A stretch of DNA of 38,836 nucleotides from Limosilactobacillus viscerum (GTDB taxonomy: Bacteria; Bacillota; Bacilli; Lactobacillales; Lactobacillaceae), in contig NZ_CANDNW010000016.1 of the NCBI RefSeq assembly GCF_947387525.1, forward strand, positions 1 through 38,836, given 5' to 3'. The notes below the pieces were generated by a model that saw only the letters and a program-made list of their open reading frames with translations, made no database searches and had not been told where the DNA came from. Shown piece after piece: positions 1 to 9,339 of this stretch. Numbering within the stretch: the first letter of the stretch is position 1; each line of letters starts with the position of its first letter. The position numbers and the translations under genes are program-made.

Positions 1-11
1 AAATAGTGGTG

Positions 12-77
12 CCCATAAAGGTCCTTCTTTCTAATGGAATGTTGTGGTGACACCATTAAAGACCTTTATGGGTTTTT
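12..77 (+). terminator. Rho-independent terminator-like hairpin at left edge
   Basis: The arms at 12-23 (CCCATAAAGGTC) and 61-72 (GACCTTTATGGG) are perfect 12-bp complements and are followed on the plus strand by five T residues. A smaller inverted repeat (TAATGG/CCATTA) lies inside the loop. It could end a plus-strand gene lying left of the window, or be the end structure of an insertion sequence. Which one cannot be told from this window. Confidence 0.5.
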
Positions 78-124
78 CTGTCCACTAATATGTTCAACTT
101 AAATTTTACAATCTGCCAAATTAA

Positions 125-171
125 AAAAGTATACTAATTCCAGTCCTAAAAAAGAAAATTAGTACACTTTT
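125..171 (-). terminator. Terminator of rlmD
   Basis: A 15-nt inverted repeat (125-139 with 157-171, one G-U pair) closes a 17-nt loop about 14 bases after the rlmD stop. On the minus strand the right arm runs into a T-rich tract. The stem is A/T rich at both ends, so it could also terminate plus-strand transcription. Confidence 0.75.
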
Positions 172-184
172 CATTATCTATAAA

Positions 185-1561
185 CTATTTTCCCATCCGT
201 TCCAACACCGTCACACTCTCAACATGCGTCGTCTGTGGGAACTGATCAACAGGCTGAATTGGCTTCACAACATGGTAGCCATGCTCAGCAAAGCGTTGAA
301 TATCACGAACCAAGGTTGCCGGGTTGCAGCTAACGTAGATTACCTTCTGTGGTCCCATCTCGCCAGTTGCTTCAATCAGTGATTCAGCGACACCCTTGCG
401 TGGTGGGTCCACGATGACCACGTCCGGCTTCAAACCTTCCGCCTGCCACTTGGCAAACTGGTCTTCCGCCTTGCCGACCACAAACTTAGCGTTCTTAATC
501 CCGTTCCGCTTTGCATTATGCTTGGCATCTTCAATCGCCGCTTCAACAACTTCAACTCCGTACACCTGCTTTGCATGCTTGGCCACCGCCAGCGAGATCG
601 TTCCAATCCCGCAATAGGCATCAATCACCGTCTGACCGCCATCCAGTCCGGCATTATCAATCGCCGTCTGGTACAAGCGCTCCGTCTGTTGTGGGTTCAC
701 CTGGTAGAAGGACAGCGGTGAAATTGCAAAATCAATTCCCAGCAATTGGTCATGAATCTCATCCTTACCCCACAAGGCCTTGTTCTTCATCCCCAACAAC
801 ACATTGGTCTTCCGGTCATTAATATTCTGAACAATGCTCTTCACTTCTGGCACACCGGCCACGATGCCCTTCACGATTTCATCGGCCATCGGCAACCGCT
901 TCGTGTTCGTCACCAGCACCACCATGATTTCATGGCTGTAGTAGCCTCGACGAACCATCACCGTCCGGATCACGCCCTTGCCAGTCCGTTCATCATACGG
1001 CGTTACCAAATACTTCCGCAACAGGTCCCGGACGACCACAATTGCTTTATCAATCTGCGGATCTTGAATATAGAAATCTTCAATTGGTACCAGGGTGTGG
1101 CTTCCCCGCTTGTAGAAACCAGTCTCCAGCTTCCCCCGGACCATCTTTACCGGCACCTGGGCCTTATTCCGGTAACGGTAAGGTTTGGCCATCCCCATCG
1201 TCGGCAGCACATCAATTCCATCTAGGTGCGCCTTCTCCAGCAGCTCCTTAATCTGATGCTGCTTGAACCTCAACTGGGCATCGTACTTCAAATGTCCCAG
1301 TGGTGCGATCCCGGTTTGAATATAGGTCTTATCCTTCACATCCACCCGGTCGGGGCTCTTGGTCTGCCATTCCATCACCCGGCCCCAGGCAAAGTTTCGT
1401 GTCACCTTAGTCACCCGGACCGTCACTTCTTCGCCCGGCAAAGCATTAGGCACGAATACCGGAAAGTCGTCAATCTTGACCACCCCGTTGCCTTGGTAAG
1501 TCAAATCCACTACCTTAGCCTGGTATTCTTCATTCTTATGTACCGGAATATTAACTTTCAC
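185..1561 (-). CDS. rlmD: 23S rRNA (uracil-5-)-methyltransferase, RlmD/RlmCD type
   Basis: This 458-residue protein uses S-adenosylmethionine to make m5U in 23S rRNA. An N-terminal TRAM-like beta domain (about residues 10-70) precedes the Rossmann methyltransferase fold; the VDPPRKG motif and the YVSCNP motif with catalytic Cys412 are visible near the C terminus. The four cysteines that bind a [4Fe-4S] cluster in E. coli RlmD are absent: where CxxxxxCGGC is expected, around residue 80-90, the sequence reads TYIQTGIAPLGHL. The start is GTG, seven bases after GGAGG. It has its own extended -10 promoter (1601-1609) after the dgkB terminator and is therefore probably monocistronic. The exact target uridine (U747, U1939 or both) is not visible here. 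Confidence 0.93.
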   Translation of the reverse strand: MKVNIPVHKNEEYQAKVVDLTYQGNGVVKIDDFPVFVPNALPGEEVTVRVTKVTRNFAWGRVMEWQTKSPDRVDVKDKTYIQTGIAPLGHLKYDAQLRFKQHQIKELLEKAHLDGIDVLPTMGMAKPYRYRNKAQVPVKMVRGKLETGFYKRGSHTLVPIEDFYIQDPQIDKAIVVVRDLLRKYLVTPYDERTGKGVIRTVMVRRGYYSHEIMVVLVTNTKRLPMADEIVKGIVAGVPEVKSIVQNINDRKTNVLLGMKNKALWGKDEIHDQLLGIDFAISPLSFYQVNPQQTERLYQTAIDNAGLDGGQTVIDAYCGIGTISLAVAKHAKQVYGVEVVEAAIEDAKHNAKRNGIKNAKFVVGKAEDQFAKWQAEGLKPDVVIVDPPRKGVAESLIEATGEMGPQKVIYVSCNPATLVRDIQRFAEHGYHVVKPIQPVDQFPQTTHVESVTVLERMGK

Positions 1562-1600
1562 AATGATTCCTCCATCTTTCCACGTTACTAAACTTCACCC

Positions 1601-1609
1601 ATTATAACA
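1601..1609 (-). promoter_or_regulatory. Promoter of rlmD (extended -10)
   Basis: The minus strand reads TGTTATAAT, a perfect -10 with the extended TGn motif, about 40 bases before the GTG start of rlmD and directly after the dgkB terminator. No good -35 hexamer is present, as is common for extended -10 promoters. Confidence 0.6.
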
Positions 1610-1610
1610 A

Positions 1611-1649
1611 AAAAACAGCTAACTTCCGTAACCGAAGCTAGCTGTTTTT
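1611..1649 (-). terminator. Terminator of the gatCAB-dgkB operon
   Basis: A 16-nt stem (1611-1626 with 1634-1649, one G-U pair) with a short loop ends in at least five T residues on the minus strand, eight bases after the dgkB stop. It is nearly symmetric and may work in both directions. Confidence 0.88.
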
Positions 1650-1656
1650 ATTTCCA

Positions 1657-2664
1657 TTAATCTTCCGGCTTGCCGTTAATCTTATGAACTCCTTCAACGA
1701 AGTCCTTTTCAACCCGCTTGAAGTCGGCTGATTCGGTAATGGCATCATCAGGAATTTCATCGAGGTTCGCTACCACTTCAATGTGTTGCTTAAGGTCATG
1801 GAATTCCATCGGTGCATCCCCACCGTACTCACCATCAAGGTTGATCATGATCCGGTCATCATCATTCAGCGGCGTAATCTCAACATCAGCCGCCTTTGCG
1901 TAGATAATCCGCGGATCATCAAGGTGCTTTCCTTGCAGGGCCTTCGCCATCAACCCTAACAGGTCAACCAAACTACTCTTCTTCACCAGGATCATCGTAA
2001 ACTTACCGTCATCCAGTGAAGCGTCGGGAACAATCTGCTCAAAGCCCCCGACTGAGTTAGTCAGTGCCAGAAAAATTGTCGATGCGGTTCCCCGGTACTC
2101 ATTCCCGTCATACTTAACGGAAACATCCACCGGCTTAACCTGTGGCAAGAGTTCGGCTCCCTTGGCCAAGTAAGCTGCATAACCAAACAGTGACTTCATC
2201 TGGGAAGGCACGTCATAGGTCAGCTCAGTCAGGGTCCCACCGGCAGCAATGTTCATAAAGTAGTTGTCCCCGGCCTTGCCGATATCAATCTTGAACTTCT
2301 TGTTCTTCCGTAAGATCAGCTTGGCCGCCGCAATCGGATCATCACGGGGAATCCGCAATGCTCGTGCGTAGTCATTGGTCGTCCCGGCTGGAATGATCGC
2401 CAGGGTTGGCCGCTTTTCCAATCCGGCAATCCCGTTGATGACCTCATTTAGGGTTCCGTCACCACCAGCAGCCACAATCAGGTCAAAGCCTTCCTTTGCT
2501 GCCCGGGTTGCTTCGTTTTTCGCCGAATTAGGTGCAGGGGTCGTCGCAAACGCACTCGTTTCGTAACCAGCCTTTTCGTAGATATCCAGGATATCCACCA
2601 GGTCGTTCCTTAGTGCTTCGCGACCAGCAGTTGGGTTGTATATAATCCGTGCCCGTTTACGCAT
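1657..2664 (-). CDS. dgkB: Diacylglycerol kinase, DgkB type (lipid kinase)
   Basis: The 335-residue protein phosphorylates diacylglycerol, returning the diacylglycerol released during lipoteichoic acid synthesis to the phospholipid pathway as phosphatidic acid. It has the soluble DAGK catalytic fold: an early IYNPTAG loop and the nucleotide-binding motif GGDGTLNEV at residues 67-75. The start is ATG with AGGAGG nine bases upstream; this Shine-Dalgarno follows immediately on the gatB stop (TAG GAGG). It is the last gene of gatC-gatA-gatB-dgkB, a common arrangement in lactobacilli, and is followed by a strong terminator. The related YegS family is possible, but length and context favour DgkB. 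Confidence 0.9.
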   Translation of the reverse strand: MRKRARIIYNPTAGREALRNDLVDILDIYEKAGYETSAFATTPAPNSAKNEATRAAKEGFDLIVAAGGDGTLNEVINGIAGLEKRPTLAIIPAGTTNDYARALRIPRDDPIAAAKLILRKNKKFKIDIGKAGDNYFMNIAAGGTLTELTYDVPSQMKSLFGYAAYLAKGAELLPQVKPVDVSVKYDGNEYRGTASTIFLALTNSVGGFEQIVPDASLDDGKFTMILVKKSSLVDLLGLMAKALQGKHLDDPRIIYAKAADVEITPLNDDDRIMINLDGEYGGDAPMEFHDLKQHIEVVANLDEIPDDAITESADFKRVEKDFVEGVHKINGKPED

Positions 2665-2674
2665 GGCGATCCTC

Positions 2675-4099
2675 CTACTTTGCTTTCAGTGACTTCATCA
2701 ATAATTGGGTAACAACTTGTGGGTTGGCCTTACCACGGGTTTGCTTCATAATCTGGCCCATCAGGTAACCAACAGCCCGGTCCTTACCATTCTTGAAGTC
2801 TTCGATTGACTGTTCGTTGTTAGCCAGAACATCATCAACGATTGGTTGCAATTGTGCTGGGTCAGACAATTGTACCAGACCGTGTTCCTTAGCGTATGCT
2901 TGTGGTTCTTCACCAGCTAAGATACCCTTGAAGACCTTCTTGGCCATCTTGGAAGAAATCGTACCGTCATCGATCAGCTTAACCATCCCAGCCAGGTTAG
3001 CTGGGGTCAGCTTGGTATCTGGCAGGTCAATGTGCTTGTCATTCAGGTAGGAGTTAACGTCGTTCATCAGGTAGTTGGCAACCCGCTTTGGATCGCCACC
3101 ATCCTTAACGGCTTCTTCAAAGAAGTCTGACATTTCCTTCGTCTGGGTCAAAACCATGGCGTCGTAGTCAGACAGACCCAAGTCATCAACGTAGTGCTTC
3201 CGCCGTTCACCCGGCATTTCTGGCATTTCGCTTTCAATTTTCTTGATCCATTCATCGCTCACTTCAACTGGTGGCAAGTCTGGTTCTGGGAAGTACCGGT
3301 AGTCATCGGTCCCTTCCTTGGTCCGCATGGAAATCGTGGTCCCGGTTGGTTCATCGTAACGACGAGTTTCTTGGGCAATGTGGCCACCGGACATCAATAC
3401 TTGTTGGTGCCGCTTTTCTTCAAAGGCCAGTGCCTTCCGGACATAGTTAAAGGAGTTGATGTTCTTCATTTCCGTCTTGGTACCGAACTTGTCGGAGCCA
3501 ACTGGGCGGATAGAGATGTTGGTATCAACCCGCATGGAACCTTCTTCCATCTTCACGTCAGAAATACCAGTAAACTGGATCCGTTGACGCAGTGCTTCCA
3601 GGTAGGCAACCGCTTCTTCTGGTGAAGCAATGTCCGGCTTGGAAACAATTTCGATCAGTGGAGTCCCTTGACGGTTTAAGTCAACGTAAGAGTACTTGCT
3701 GGTGTGGGTGTTCTTACCGGCATCTTCTTCGATGTGCATCTCTTCGATCCCGATCTTCTTCTTCTTCCCATCAACCTCAATTTCAATCCAGCCATCATGG
3801 GCAATTGGGGTATCAGATTGGGTAATCTGGTAGGCCTTTGGGTTGTCTGGGTAGAAGTAGTTCTTCCGGTCAAAGTGCATGCGGTGAGCGATTTGGGCAT
3901 GGAGGGCCAAACCAGCCATGATCCCATCACGAACAACGCCCTTGTTCAGGGTTGGCAATACACCTGGGTACCCCCAGTCAATCACGTTGGTGTTGGCGTT
4001 TGGCTGGTCACCAAAGTCAACTGGTGATGGACTGTAAATCTTTGAATTAGTCTTTAATTCAACGTGGACTTCTAGTCCGATAGTTGTTTGAAAGTTCAT
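2675..4099 (-). CDS. gatB: Aspartyl/glutamyl-tRNA(Asn/Gln) amidotransferase subunit B
   Basis: GatB (474 residues, normal length) is the tRNA-binding kinase subunit of the GatCAB complex, which phosphorylates the misacylated Glu or Asp and receives ammonia from GatA to form Gln-tRNA(Gln) or Asn-tRNA(Asn). The family N terminus [19 protein letters not shown] and the segment [17 protein letters not shown] are intact, and the C-terminal YqeY-like helical tail domain is present. Only one base separates it from the gatA stop, so translation is probably coupled. The antisense open frames over this gene are shadows of its codon bias. Confidence 0.97.
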   Translation of the reverse strand: MNFQTTIGLEVHVELKTNSKIYSPSPVDFGDQPNANTNVIDWGYPGVLPTLNKGVVRDGIMAGLALHAQIAHRMHFDRKNYFYPDNPKAYQITQSDTPIAHDGWIEIEVDGKKKKIGIEEMHIEEDAGKNTHTSKYSYVDLNRQGTPLIEIVSKPDIASPEEAVAYLEALRQRIQFTGISDVKMEEGSMRVDTNISIRPVGSDKFGTKTEMKNINSFNYVRKALAFEEKRHQQVLMSGGHIAQETRRYDEPTGTTISMRTKEGTDDYRYFPEPDLPPVEVSDEWIKKIESEMPEMPGERRKHYVDDLGLSDYDAMVLTQTKEMSDFFEEAVKDGGDPKRVANYLMNDVNSYLNDKHIDLPDTKLTPANLAGMVKLIDDGTISSKMAKKVFKGILAGEEPQAYAKEHGLVQLSDPAQLQPIVDDVLANNEQSIEDFKNGKDRAVGYLMGQIMKQTRGKANPQVVTQLLMKSLKAK

Positions 4100-4100
4100 C

Positions 4101-5573
4101 TTAGTTTTGACCTCCTAACTGTGGTGCCTTCTTATGGAAGTCAGTGGTTTGTTCAAAGACGTAACCAGTGTTGTAAATGGTTTGTTCGTCAAACCGCTTC
4201 CCGATGATTTGCAGCCCAACTGGCATTCCGGTCTTTTCAGAGAAGCCGGCTGGAACTGACATTGCCGGCAGACCAGCCATATTAACTGGAACGGTTAGGA
4301 CATCGTTCATGTACATGGTCTTCGGGTCGTCAATTTCAGCACCGATCTTGAAGGCCGTTGTTGCGCCAGTAGCACCGATAATTACATCGTAGTTTTCAAA
4401 GACCTTATCGAAGTCTTGGGCAATCAGGCGACGAACCTTCGCTGCCTTGTTGAAGTATGCATCGTAGAAACCAGCGGAGAGTGAGAAGGTCCCCAGCATG
4501 ATCCGACGCTTAACTTCGTCACCAAAGCCTTCAGAACGGGTCTTAACGTAAACTTCTTCCAGGTTCTTAGCATCAGGAGCACGGAAACCATAACGAATCC
4601 CATCATACCGTTGCAGGTTTGATGATGCTTCAGAGGAAGCCAGGATGTAATATGCAGGAACACCATACTTAGTGTGTGTCAGGCTAACTTCATCAACAGT
4701 GGCACCAAGTGATACCAAGTGGTCAAGGGCAGCCTTAACAACCTTCTTAACATCGTCATTCAAGTCTTCGTAGTATTCTTGTGGAACCGCGATCTTCAGG
4801 CCCTTAACGCTAGTATTTTCGTTTAGGTTAGCAGCCCAGTTAGGAACATCTTCCAGTGAAGAAGTCGTATCGTGTTCATCAGTACCCGCAATTAAGGAAG
4901 TCAGGTAGGCGTTATCCTTAACGGTCCGGGTCAACCAACCAACTTGGTCAAAACTAGAACCAAAGGCGATGATTCCCCAACGAGAAACACGGCCGTAAGT
5001 TGGCTTCATCCCCACAACCCCGTTAAAGGAAGCAGGCATCCGGATTGAACCACCGGTATCAGTACCGAGGGCCCCCAGAACATCCCCCGCTGCAACGGCA
5101 GCAGCAGAACCACCTGAAGAACCACCAGGAACCCGCGTCAGATCCCATGGGTTGTGGGTGGTAAAGAAGGCCGAATTTTCAGTTGAGGAACCCATGGCAA
5201 ATTCATCCAGGTTGGTCTTACCAACGTTGATGTAGCCAGCCTTCTTCAACTTTTCAACAACTGTTGCATCGTAAACGGGATTAAAGTTTTCCAGCATCTT
5301 AGAAGCAGCAGTCGTCTTCAAGCCCTTCGTTAAGATGTTATCCTTAACTGCCAGTGGCACACCAGCAACCAGTTGGTCGGCAGCGATTCCCGCATTGTCG
5401 ATTTCTTCGGCCCGCTTCATGGCTTCATCTTCGTTTAAGGTGATGAAGGCCTTCACTTGGTCTTCGTTTGCCTTGATGTGGTCAAAGGTTTCCTTGGTCA
5501 GTTCACTAGCACTGATCTTCTTGTTTACCAGGTCATCATGGAGCTGGCTTAAGTCGGTTTGGTAAAAGTCCAT
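4101..5573 (-). CDS. gatA: Aspartyl/glutamyl-tRNA(Asn/Gln) amidotransferase subunit A
   Basis: GatA (490 residues) is the glutaminase subunit that releases ammonia from glutamine and channels it to GatB. It is an amidase-signature enzyme: the Ser-cisSer-Lys triad can be placed at Lys77 (AVKDN), Ser152 ([10 protein letters not shown]) and Ser176 (DTGGS), with the same spacing as in characterised GatA proteins. Its ATG overlaps the gatC stop by one base (TAATG), a sign of translational coupling. All catalytic positions are intact, so the transamidation route to Gln- and/or Asn-tRNA should be working. Confidence 0.97.
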   Translation of the reverse strand: MDFYQTDLSQLHDDLVNKKISASELTKETFDHIKANEDQVKAFITLNEDEAMKRAEEIDNAGIAADQLVAGVPLAVKDNILTKGLKTTAASKMLENFNPVYDATVVEKLKKAGYINVGKTNLDEFAMGSSTENSAFFTTHNPWDLTRVPGGSSGGSAAAVAAGDVLGALGTDTGGSIRMPASFNGVVGMKPTYGRVSRWGIIAFGSSFDQVGWLTRTVKDNAYLTSLIAGTDEHDTTSSLEDVPNWAANLNENTSVKGLKIAVPQEYYEDLNDDVKKVVKAALDHLVSLGATVDEVSLTHTKYGVPAYYILASSEASSNLQRYDGIRYGFRAPDAKNLEEVYVKTRSEGFGDEVKRRIMLGTFSLSAGFYDAYFNKAAKVRRLIAQDFDKVFENYDVIIGATGATTAFKIGAEIDDPKTMYMNDVLTVPVNMAGLPAMSVPAGFSEKTGMPVGLQIIGKRFDEQTIYNTGYVFEQTTDFHKKAPQLGGQN

Positions 5574-5893
5574 TATTCTTCGCCATCCTCGCTTTCATCA
5601 ATGATCACTGGAACACGGATGTAGCCGCCATCTTCATCTGGGACGTTCTTCAACAGTGCATCGGTTTCCTCTTTAGGAGCCTTAACTGCCTTATCTTCCC
5701 GCATAACGTTTACCCGGTCAGTGGCACTCGTCATTGGTTCGACACCTTCCGTATGTTCTTCGGTGAGGTCTTCAAACATATCAATAATACTGCCAAGTTG
5801 AGTGGTGAATTCTGCCAACTCATCCTTGGAAAATTCGAGCTTTGCAAGTTCTGCAACGTGCTCTACTTCTTGCGCAGTGATTTTACTGGCCAT
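5573..5893 (-). CDS. gatC: Aspartyl/glutamyl-tRNA(Asn/Gln) amidotransferase subunit C
   Basis: GatC is a small helical belt protein that stabilises the GatA-GatB complex. Starting at [10 protein letters not shown] it has 106 residues, close to the usual 95-105; the reading frame stays open further upstream (to 5932), but that extension contains the GAGG ribosome-binding site. GAGG lies eight bases before the ATG at 5893 and five before an adjacent in-frame ATG at 5896. It is the first gene of gatC-gatA-gatB-dgkB. The C-terminal tail is unusually acidic (EDGEE). Confidence 0.93.
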   Translation of the reverse strand: MASKITAQEVEHVAELAKLEFSKDELAEFTTQLGSIIDMFEDLTEEHTEGVEPMTSATDRVNVMREDKAVKAPKEETDALLKNVPDEDGGYIRVPVIIDESEDGEE

Positions 5894-5931
5894 CATTTCT
5901 ACCTCTTTTCTCAAATTTAGGTATACATACA

Positions 5932-5960
5932 ATTAACAATTTTAGCACAGATCCAGTCAA
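5932..5960 (-). promoter_or_regulatory. Candidate promoter of the gat operon
   Basis: On the minus strand TTGACT (5955-5960) is separated by 17 bases from GTTAAT (5932-5937). The -35 is good and the -10 only fair. It lies between the long palindrome at 5977-6083 and gatC, which is the right place for the gat operon promoter. Confidence 0.4.
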
Positions 5961-5976
5961 CTCAAAAGGGAGCTGT

Positions 5977-6083
5977 GCCACACCCCCCGGTTAGGGCCTG
6001 TATGGCTAGCATAGGACGATCGTTAGCACGGAACCGGGCTAGCGATTGTCCGTAGCTAGACACTAAGGCACTGGGGGTGTGGT
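5977..6083. repeat. Long imperfect palindrome, about 108 bp
   Basis: The outer arms (5977-5987 and 6073-6083) pair GCCACACCCCC with GGGGGTGTGGT. Further inside, TAGC/GCTA, GGAC/GTCC and TCG/CGA blocks line up symmetrically, so nearly the whole stretch folds into one long hairpin on either strand. It contains no open reading frame or T-run of its own. The shape resembles a dispersed palindromic repeat or the relic of a miniature element; the copy number cannot be seen from one window. Confidence 0.6.
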
Positions 6084-6112
6084 ACGCGATATCTCTGTAA
6101 TATTTAGAACTA

Positions 6113-6157
6113 AAACAAGGGGCCCGTGATAAAACTGAGTTTTGCCATGGGCTCCTT
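6113..6157 (-). terminator. Terminator of the pcrA-ligA-camS operon
   Basis: On the minus strand GGAGCCC pairs with GGGCCCC (one mismatch), and the inner arms AAAACT/AGTTTT pair perfectly. The stem is followed by TTGTTTTAG. It starts about 10 bases after the camS stop. Confidence 0.75.
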
Positions 6158-6167
6158 AAGAATTATT

Positions 6168-7277
6168 TTAATATGACGTCAAAACGTGCGTGTGGAACGT
6201 GCTTGATCCGGAATCACGGTAAACCAGTGCCTGCATTTCGGAATCAGACTGAATCTTGATGTCAATCGGAATCCCGCTTGGCAGGTAACGCTTAGCAGCC
6301 CGGGCAATGTATTGAGTGAAACTCGTAATTTCCGTTTGACTGTAGAACTGCGTCGTAACCGTGATGTGCATCCCTGACAATTCACCATTGTGGTACTGTG
6401 CCTGGGCAGTAACCCCACTCAGGTTCGGGAAGAAGCTCTGGATCTGACTCTTAAAGTTAGAGAAGTTATCATTATCCGTTGAGTCAGAGCTGGTCGTTGA
6501 GTTCGTTGCCGAAGCCTTTGGCAGAACCACCGTCTTGTAGTTTAACTTCGTCCAGTTGCCAACCTTGTTGCCATTATTCTTGCTGTAAGCAAAGAAACTA
6601 CCACCGACTAAGCTATCATCTGGTGCTTGCCGGTACAATGCAATTACAATTGGCACATTCCGGAGAGCCTTCTTTTCCCGCATCCGGGTTAAGATCTTTT
6701 GCGCAGCGATTTCACCTTGCCGCTGCATCTCGGCCTTACTGATCTTCTTAGTATAAGAAGGACCATCCGTCTTCTTTTGGTAGTTGTACTCGGAGTTAAT
6801 CCCCACACCGACAACGACACCCTTTAGCTTCATTGACCGACCATTATCCGTCATGTAGTCTTGTTCCTCAATCTGTTGGATGTATTCCGGGTTCGGGTCA
6901 CTCTTCTTCCCCTGGGCTGGGTTCAAACCATTCGGGTTCTTCTTGGTTTTACGGCCAAGCCAACTTTGCAGGGTATTAGTATCCAAGTACTGACCTTCCT
7001 GGAAAATGTAGGACTTCGGTGAAAAGACCCGCTTCGAAACTTCAGTCAGGCCATTTTCAAAACTCTTTTGGTTGAACTGGTTATCATTTTGGGCAACGTT
7101 AATCCCCCGGGCCTTACTAGTCTTGTAACGACCATTTTGGATTACCCCTTGGTAGTTACCGTTGCCGGAACCAGTGGTGCTGTAATTCTTTGAAGAATGT
7201 TTACCACATGAAGCCAGGACAACCACGCTCATTAACAAAGCAGCGGTTATTGCTATTTTCTTAACTTTTAACTTCAC
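6168..7277 (-). CDS. camS: CamS family sex-pheromone lipoprotein
   Basis: The 369-residue precursor has a lipoprotein signal peptide: basic start, hydrophobic stretch (residues 8-22) and lipobox L21-A22-S23-C24, so the mature protein is lipid-anchored outside the membrane through Cys24. The rest matches the CamS family, known from enterococci and staphylococci because its signal peptide can yield the cAM373 pheromone; the role of the mature protein is unknown. The start is GTG, 11 bases after AGGAGG, and that Shine-Dalgarno lies inside the end of ligA. The position as third gene after pcrA and ligA is typical of lactobacilli. Confidence 0.9.
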   Translation of the reverse strand: MKLKVKKIAITAALLMSVVVLASCGKHSSKNYSTTGSGNGNYQGVIQNGRYKTSKARGINVAQNDNQFNQKSFENGLTEVSKRVFSPKSYIFQEGQYLDTNTLQSWLGRKTKKNPNGLNPAQGKKSDPNPEYIQQIEEQDYMTDNGRSMKLKGVVVGVGINSEYNYQKKTDGPSYTKKISKAEMQRQGEIAAQKILTRMREKKALRNVPIVIALYRQAPDDSLVGGSFFAYSKNNGNKVGNWTKLNYKTVVLPKASATNSTTSSDSTDNDNFSNFKSQIQSFFPNLSGVTAQAQYHNGELSGMHITVTTQFYSQTEITSFTQYIARAAKRYLPSGIPIDIKIQSDSEMQALVYRDSGSSTFHTHVLTSY

Positions 7278-7280
7278 GAT

Positions 7281-9335
<2,055 letters not shown>

Positions 9336-9339
9336 TTAA

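Noticed and set aside
746-1225. Plus-strand open frame of 159 codons opposite rlmD
   Set aside because: Antisense shadow of rlmD; low-complexity His/Leu/Pro-rich product without a ribosome-binding site.
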